Shown here: in pieces, positions 6,816 to 10,823 of the stretch
Numbering within the stretch: the stretch's first letter is position 1
How the letters are laid out: every line of letters starts with the position of its first letter
NCBI GenBank assembly: GCA_036939355.1
Contig: JALLAP010003833.1
Span: 1 to 10,823 of the forward strand
DNA: 10,823 nucleotides
Source: Thalassiosira profunda
Lineage: Eukaryota; Bacillariophyta; Thalassiosirophyceae; Thalassiosirales; Thalassiosiraceae
Direction of reading: 5' to 3'
Notes under the pieces: generated by a model
Told to the model about the DNA's origin: nothing
The model's input: only the letters and a program-made list of their open reading frames with translations
Databases searched by the model: none
Position numbers and translations under genes: made by a program

Positions 6816-6890
6816 ATGGTACGATACCCCAAACTGTTCCCTTCCTCCTCCTCCTCTATTCATTCCTTGCTGCCTCGGTCCCTCTTGTAG
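6816..6890 (+). CDS. Possible upstream ORF of the tcdA-like gene
   Basis: A 24-codon frame begins ATGGTACGA and ends TAG, 41 bp before the main ATG and in a different frame. It encodes a Ser-rich peptide including PSSSSSIHSLL. If transcription starts upstream of 6816 this would be the first ATG met by ribosomes and could reduce translation of the main frame. No transcript evidence is available. Confidence 0.25.
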   Translation: MVRYPKLFPSSSSSIHSLLPRSLL

Positions 6891-6931
6891 CAGATACAAT
6901 CCCCACCACCATCGAGCCTCTGGACGCTACG

Positions 6932-8074
6932 ATGGCCTGGCTTTCACTGCTATTGCTGCACGCGCTCTCGACGGGGGCGTCGGTCGGCGTCGACGACGAG
7001 CATCGCTGGTACGGTGCGGCGGCGGCGACGCGTCTCATCAGTGATGGCCATCCACCTGGCGGCTGCACCGCGTTCACGTCACCAGTGATGGCTCGGAATG
7101 CGAGGCGATCCGTTTGCAATTATGGACGAGACATTCATCGGTTGAGGGTAGGCGGCGGCGCAAAAGGCGATGCATTAGACGCTGCTTCAGCCGATGGCAA
7201 TGTTGGTGATGGCTACGACGTCGATCGGGGGCTTAGATTTGCCGGCGTCGGACGACTCTACGCCAACCAGGACGCGGCCACCACAGCCGACACAGTCCTC
7301 GACCGCCTCCAATCCGCCACGGTGGCCGTGATAGGCGTCGGGGGCGTGGGATCCTGGGCCGCCGAGGCCCTCTGCCGCAGCGGCATCGGCAACATAGTCC
7401 TCTTGGACCTGGACGACATTTGCATCTCCAACACCAATCGACAATTGCATGCGATGTCGTCGGCTGTTGGGAAGATGAAGACCGACGAGATGGGGGCGAG
7501 ATTGCGCGATATCAACCCGGGGTGCAACGTGACGCTGATCCACGATTTCGTCACTGTTGAGAATGCCAACGCGATGGTGCAATCCCTGCTGCCCGAGCTG
7601 ACCGCGTGCATCGACGCCATCGACGGGGCGTACGAAAAGACGGCGCTAATACGCGCATGTGTTGGAAGCGGGATACCCATCGTTACCTGCGGCGGAGCCG
7701 CGGGGCGGACGGATCCGACGAAGATCGTCGTCGACGACCTCACGAAGGTGCAGGAGGACCGGTTGCTCTTCCGCTGTCGCAAATTGCTGAGGAAGGAGCA
7801 CGGCTTTCCCAAGGTGCCCATGCCTGGGAAGGGAAAGAAGGAGAGGGTGCGCAAGTGGCGGATCTTGGCGGTGTACTCGACGGAGGTGCAGCAGCGGGTC
7901 GTTCGAGGAGCGTCAGAGGGCGCGGCAACGTCGTCGCTGCGGACATGCGACGGGGCGCTGGGGACGGCTGGCTTCGTCACGGGCGCGTGCGGGTTCGCGG
8001 CGGCGGGCGCGGTGGTGGAGATGATTGCGAGGGATGAAGTGGTCGTGCCGAAGAAGCTGGGCGGCGCCAAGTAG
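6932..8074 (+). CDS. tcdA: tRNA threonylcarbamoyladenosine dehydratase (TcdA/CsdL family)
   Basis: TcdA enzymes are E1-like proteins that use ATP to cyclise t6A at position 37 of ANN-decoding tRNAs to ct6A. This 380-residue frame carries the family signature: LRFAGVGRLYA (101-111), the nucleotide-binding loop GVGGVGSWAAEAL (135-147), LDLDDICISNTNRQLHA (158-174), CIDAIDG (226-232), TCGGAAGRTDPTKI (252-265) and a C-terminal GALGTAGFVTG (341-351). These match Escherichia coli TcdA closely in order and spacing. Bacterial enzymes are near 270 residues; the first 100 residues here are an extension with a hydrophobic stretch (WLSLLLLHAL, 3-12) and an AFTSP sequence at 47-51. That could be a membrane anchor, as suggested by the mitochondrial outer-membrane yeast homologues, or part of a plastid-targeting presequence. 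ATG 6932 is the only in-frame ATG in the extension and has a purine at -3 and G at +4. No intron is apparent. Confidence 0.93.
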   Translation: MAWLSLLLLHALSTGASVGVDDEHRWYGAAAATRLISDGHPPGGCTAFTSPVMARNARRSVCNYGRDIHRLRVGGGAKGDALDAASADGNVGDGYDVDRGLRFAGVGRLYANQDAATTADTVLDRLQSATVAVIGVGGVGSWAAEALCRSGIGNIVLLDLDDICISNTNRQLHAMSSAVGKMKTDEMGARLRDINPGCNVTLIHDFVTVENANAMVQSLLPELTACIDAIDGAYEKTALIRACVGSGIPIVTCGGAAGRTDPTKIVVDDLTKVQEDRLLFRCRKLLRKEHGFPKVPMPGKGKKERVRKWRILAVYSTEVQQRVVRGASEGAATSSLRTCDGALGTAGFVTGACGFAAAGAVVEMIARDEVVVPKKLGGAK

Positions 8075-8429
8075 GAAACCGCTGCGCGGGCTTGGAGCTC
8101 GCTTCCTATCCACAAACTCCGGACGACAAGCTACTAAGTATCTTCTATTGGACAGAGCAGCGATCAGAGCAAAAGGAAATGCAGGATAAGAAATGTTGAG
8201 TCGAAACAACTGAAGGTCTTGAACGAGGTGCAAACAATATCTAGTTTGTTGTTGACACTGAAAGGACCTCACTGCTTGGTTGATTTCCACATAGATCCTA
8301 TCTTTTTAACACAGACTATTCATGAATGAAACAACAGCGTTTTTTCGAGGATGGACGGGATTGCTCGTCTGTTGGTCTTCAAATCCTCGAAGGCTGCACA
8401 CTGAACCTCGGCACGCGCGCAAGGTTTCC
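8075..8429. other. Intergenic stretch between convergent gene ends
   Basis: This lies between the stop codons of the tcdA-like gene and the minus-strand cell-wall-like gene. It is A/T-richer than the genes and should contain the 3' ends of both transcripts. TTCGAGGAT (8344-8352) and ATCCTCGAA (8383-8391) form a perfect 9-bp inverted repeat with a 30-nt loop, just after a T-rich run, a possible 3'-end element. No further gene is supported. Confidence 0.55.
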
Positions 8430-10823
8430 TTATCCGCACCCACCACCAGTCCGCTGGTGCCTAACAGGGCAAAGACCATTCAGATTCGTACAATCCTGGC
8501 GAGGGATTGAATTGGTAGTGCCACCGTTTTCGTACCCGACGAGAATGGCCGTGAAAGCGCCCGAGGTAAAATACGCTCCAAGAAACAGCTCTTGCGAGCA
8601 AGAGGTGTGAATGTAGAATGTCTGGTCGTCACCCATCCCTTTAACGGTGAAGTCAACCTCTGGAACGAGATTGTTTCCGCAAGGGTTATCGCTGTCGGCA
8701 AAGGTAAGTTCACTGTTGGTGACATTCAGAGGCACGGTAGTGCCACACTTGAAGAACACGTCGGCAGAATCGCCTTGGTAGTCAACACCGTTCTTGCAAA
8801 GCTGAAAGGTCAAAGAGTCAGGTTTCCCTCCCCCTACTGAGGTGCCCTTGAATTCGCACCCTCCACCGCTCGGGCGAGTGGAGAAGTCTTCGGGCAAATA
8901 TCCACATTCTTTCACTGTACTCTTTTTGACGCCACAGTTCGTGAGACCGTCTCCCCCGCACACCCCGCACAGGCAGTTGGATGCCTTGAGAGAGAAGACA
9001 TACCGTGTGAGAAGAGCCACTTGCTAGAGACAACAAAAGATCTGAACACAAAGACTTACCGGCGGCCCGGCCGGGCAGTTGCCCTCATCACTTTTCGTGG
9101 GCCTGCCTGTCGGGCTCTGCGTCGGGCTCTGCGTCGGGCTCTGCGTCGGATTAGGAGTGGTGGGAGGCGGCGTGGGCGGCGGTGTGGGAGGCGGCGTGGG
9201 AGGCGGCGTCGGAGGCGGCGTCGGAGGCGGCGTGGGAGGCGGGGTCGGAGGCGGCGTGGGAGGCGGGGTCGGCGGTGGCGTGGGAGGCGGCGTCGGAGGC
9301 GGCGTAGGAGGCGGCGTCGGAGGCGGGGTCGGAGGTGGGGTAGGATCGACGACCGGAGGAGGCGTCGGAGGCGGCGTGGGGTCGACTACCGGAGGAGGCG
9401 TCGGCGGCGGAGTAGGATCGACGACCGGAGGAGGCGTCGGAGGCGGCGTGGGATCGACGACCGGAGGAGGCGTCGGAGGCGGCGTGGGATCAACGACCGG
9501 AGGAGGCGTCGGAGGCGGCGTGGGATCAACGACTGGGGGTGGCGTGGGACGCGGAGTAGGCTTCGGGGGCGTGGGCGGCTTCGAGGACTTGCTCTTGCCC
9601 GACTTGCTCATGCTCATATCCTTCCCGCTCTTGCCCTTGCCCGACTTCCCCATGCTCATGGAGGAGTCGCAGTCGATGCTCTTGCCCCCCTTGCTGCTGT
9701 AGGACATGGTCGGCGCGTTGCCCTTGCCCGCCTTGCCGGAGCCGTCGCCGCTCTTGGATCCCTTGGAGCTGTAGGACATGTCGCCGCTCTTGGATCCCTT
9801 GCTGGAGTAGGACATGTCGGAGCCGGACTTGCCCGACTTGCCGGAGTAGGACATGTCGCTCTTGCCGCTCTTGGCGGAGCCGTCGCCGGACTTGGAGCCC
9901 TTGGATCCCCAGTACTTGTCGAGGATGTAACCGCAGCTCATGGGATCCTCGTCCAGTTTCTGCGAGCGGAGGTGTTGGGCAAAGGCGAGGTCAGAGGTCA
10001 GCTAAGAGTGGTTGGAATAAAAGCCCGCTCCACAGTCAACTTTTTCGACACAGGCGACGAGCTCCGCGTGGTGCCGACATGTGTTGCAAGTACATAGTAG
10101 TGACCAACACATAACACATCAGCACCCTCCAACCACTGGCAGCCGGCCGCAGGGACAGGTTCTCACACACTACCATACACACTGGTTGGACACACACTGC
10201 ACACTCACCCTCTCGTCCTGGGGGGAAGGGACCGCCAGCCTCTGCTCGGCACGCTTGCCACCCAGCACCCGTCGCACGAGGGGGTCGTAAACCGTGTCCT
10301 TCCCGACCGTGGTGGTGCCCTGCGGGCTCGGCGCGGGCGTGCCAAAGTCGACCGGGTCGTCGAAGCCGAAGTCGTCGATCAAGTCGACCCCGTCGTCGCC
10401 CGGGACGAGGCCGCCCTGGTCGTTGTCCGGGACGTAGTCGTTGCTGTAGCTCTTGGCGGACTTGCTGTAGGACATGTCGCCCTTGGATCCCTTGGAGCCG
10501 GACTTGCCCCCCTTGCCGGAGTACGACATGCCGGAATCGGACTTGCCGCTCTTGGAGCACCGGTCGGCGTAGTACTCCGCGAGGCACATCTCGAGGTCCA
10601 TGTTGGTGACCTGGCTGGCGGAGACGTTGCGGTCGGCGTTGTTCGAGCTCAGCCCGGCCGCGAGGCCGATGACGAGGGCGAGGGCGGCCGCCCCGACGAT
10701 GCCGAGCTTGAGCCACTTCTTCTTGGAGGCGGCGGCCGCGCCGGGGGCGGCGGAGTCCTCGTCGGGGAGGGGGGCCACGGAGGCCTCGTCGCGGACGGAG
10801 GAGAAGTCCCATCCGTCGTCGCC
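8430..10823 (-). CDS. Membrane-anchored KSGK/MSYS- and Pro-Thr-repeat cell-surface protein, 5' partial
   Basis: Exons on the minus strand are 10823-10209 (5' end outside the window), 9959-9060 and 8984-8430, giving 689 residues with phase-0 junctions. After an acidic N-terminus, KKKWLKLGIVGAAALALVIG begins a single membrane span (about 38-58), suggesting a type II anchor. Lumenal or external sequence follows: a Lys/Ser/Gly-rich region with repeated MSYS and lysines spaced as KSGK, present in both exons 1 and 2, then a stalk of six VVDPTPPPTPPP units, about 15 TPPP-type units and three PTQS units. The last exon begins with CLCGVCGGDG, and its C-terminal domain contains FYIHTSCSQELFLGAYF. NVS and NVT are potential N-glycosylation sites. 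KxxK lysine spacing and Ser richness are seen in diatom silaffins and cingulins, so a wall- or silica-associated role is plausible, but I recognise no named protein. Confidence 0.82.
8985..9059 (-). other. Intron 2 of the cell-surface gene
   Basis: A 75-bp intron with donor GTAAGT and acceptor CTCTCTCAAG. It joins CPAGPP to ASNCLCGVC in phase 0. A competing in-frame acceptor (GTCTCTAG) would give a 36-bp intron ending at 9024. The 75-bp version is preferred because its length matches the 74-bp intron in the transposon gene. Confidence 0.75.
9161..9340 (-). repeat. 12-bp tandem repeat, 15 units (TPPP stalk)
   Basis: Fifteen consecutive 12-base units resembling TGGGAGGCGGCG on the plus strand encode TPPP on the minus strand. 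Units differ mainly at silent positions, so the array is not freshly expanded. Three related 12-bp units (GTCGGGCTCTGC type, 9111-9147) encode PTQS just beyond it. Confidence 0.92.
9341..9556 (-). repeat. 36-bp tandem repeat, six units (VVDP stalk)
   Basis: Six units of 36 bp, marked by the ATCGACGACC-type core at 9345 and every 36 bases to 9525, encode VVDPTPPPTPPP. The 12-bp array continues it directly, so the 36-bp unit likely arose from three 12-bp units with one altered to VVDP. Confidence 0.92.
9960..10208 (-). other. Intron 1 of the cell-surface gene
   Basis: A 249-bp intron with donor GTGAGT and acceptor CCGCTCGCAG after a C/T-rich tract. Splicing joins SPQDER to KLDEDPMSCGY in phase 0. 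The exon 1 frame would read into a stop codon (TAG) at 10170 if unspliced. Confidence 0.82.

Noticed and set aside
6737..6931. Longer N-terminus for the tcdA-like protein
   Set aside because: The longer frame opens with GTG and has no in-frame ATG before 6932.
9161..9556. Regular repeats considered as a CRISPR-like array
   Set aside because: There are no unique spacers between units; the array is contiguous 12/36-bp coding repeats in a eukaryotic gene.
9021..10097. Long plus-strand Arg- and Gly-rich frames opposite the Pro-Thr stalk
   Set aside because: They are the antisense of the 12- and 36-bp repeats; splice sites, motifs and repeat logic support the minus strand.

Overview
The window reads as nuclear DNA of a eukaryotic alga, most likely a marine centric diatom of the Thalassiosira type. 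The grounds are GT-AG introns of about 75 bp, GC-rich genes with no bacterial ribosome-binding sites or operons, a plant/algal-type PIF/Harbinger transposon, and a membrane-anchored Lys/Ser/Gly-rich and Pro/Thr-rich protein that resembles diatom cell-wall (silica-associated) proteins. The species assignment is inference from protein style only.

Region 1 (2-4200) is one complete, apparently intact PIF/Harbinger DNA transposon. It has 16-bp perfect terminal inverted repeats. The window begins on the last base of the likely left TAA target-site duplication, and the right copy follows at 4201-4203. Two convergent genes lie inside: a one-intron accessory gene on the plus strand (436-1907) with no recognised domain, and a full DDE transposase on the minus strand (2208-3914) with an N-terminal tail carrying eight DPF tripeptides. 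Repeat-rich DNA separates their 3' ends. Both subtermini carry GAATAGC motifs and a second, inner copy of part of the terminal repeat.

Region 2 (4204-6931) is gene-poor. It holds one plausible minus-strand ORF (4415-5593) for a basic, helical protein with two IQ-like motifs. Next comes a stretch without convincing genes. Two adjacent blocks in it (6135-6284 and 6308-6421) are each closed by a perfect 10-11 bp stem and contain further hairpins. A 25-bp exact direct repeat (6421-6445, 6705-6729) brackets about 260 bp.

Region 3 (6932-8074) is an intronless plus-strand gene for a TcdA/CsdL-type tRNA N6-threonylcarbamoyladenosine dehydratase. Its N-terminal extension of about 100 residues contains a hydrophobic segment.

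Region 4 (8430-10823) is a minus-strand, three-exon gene running off the window at its 5' end. It encodes a single-pass membrane protein with repeated MSYS and KSGK-type motifs, a long TPPP/VVDP repeat stalk and a cysteine-containing C-terminal domain. It converges on the TcdA gene.

No CRISPR array, rRNA or confident tRNA was found. Apart from the two transposon genes, which are expected to act together in transposition, the genes show no evident functional link.
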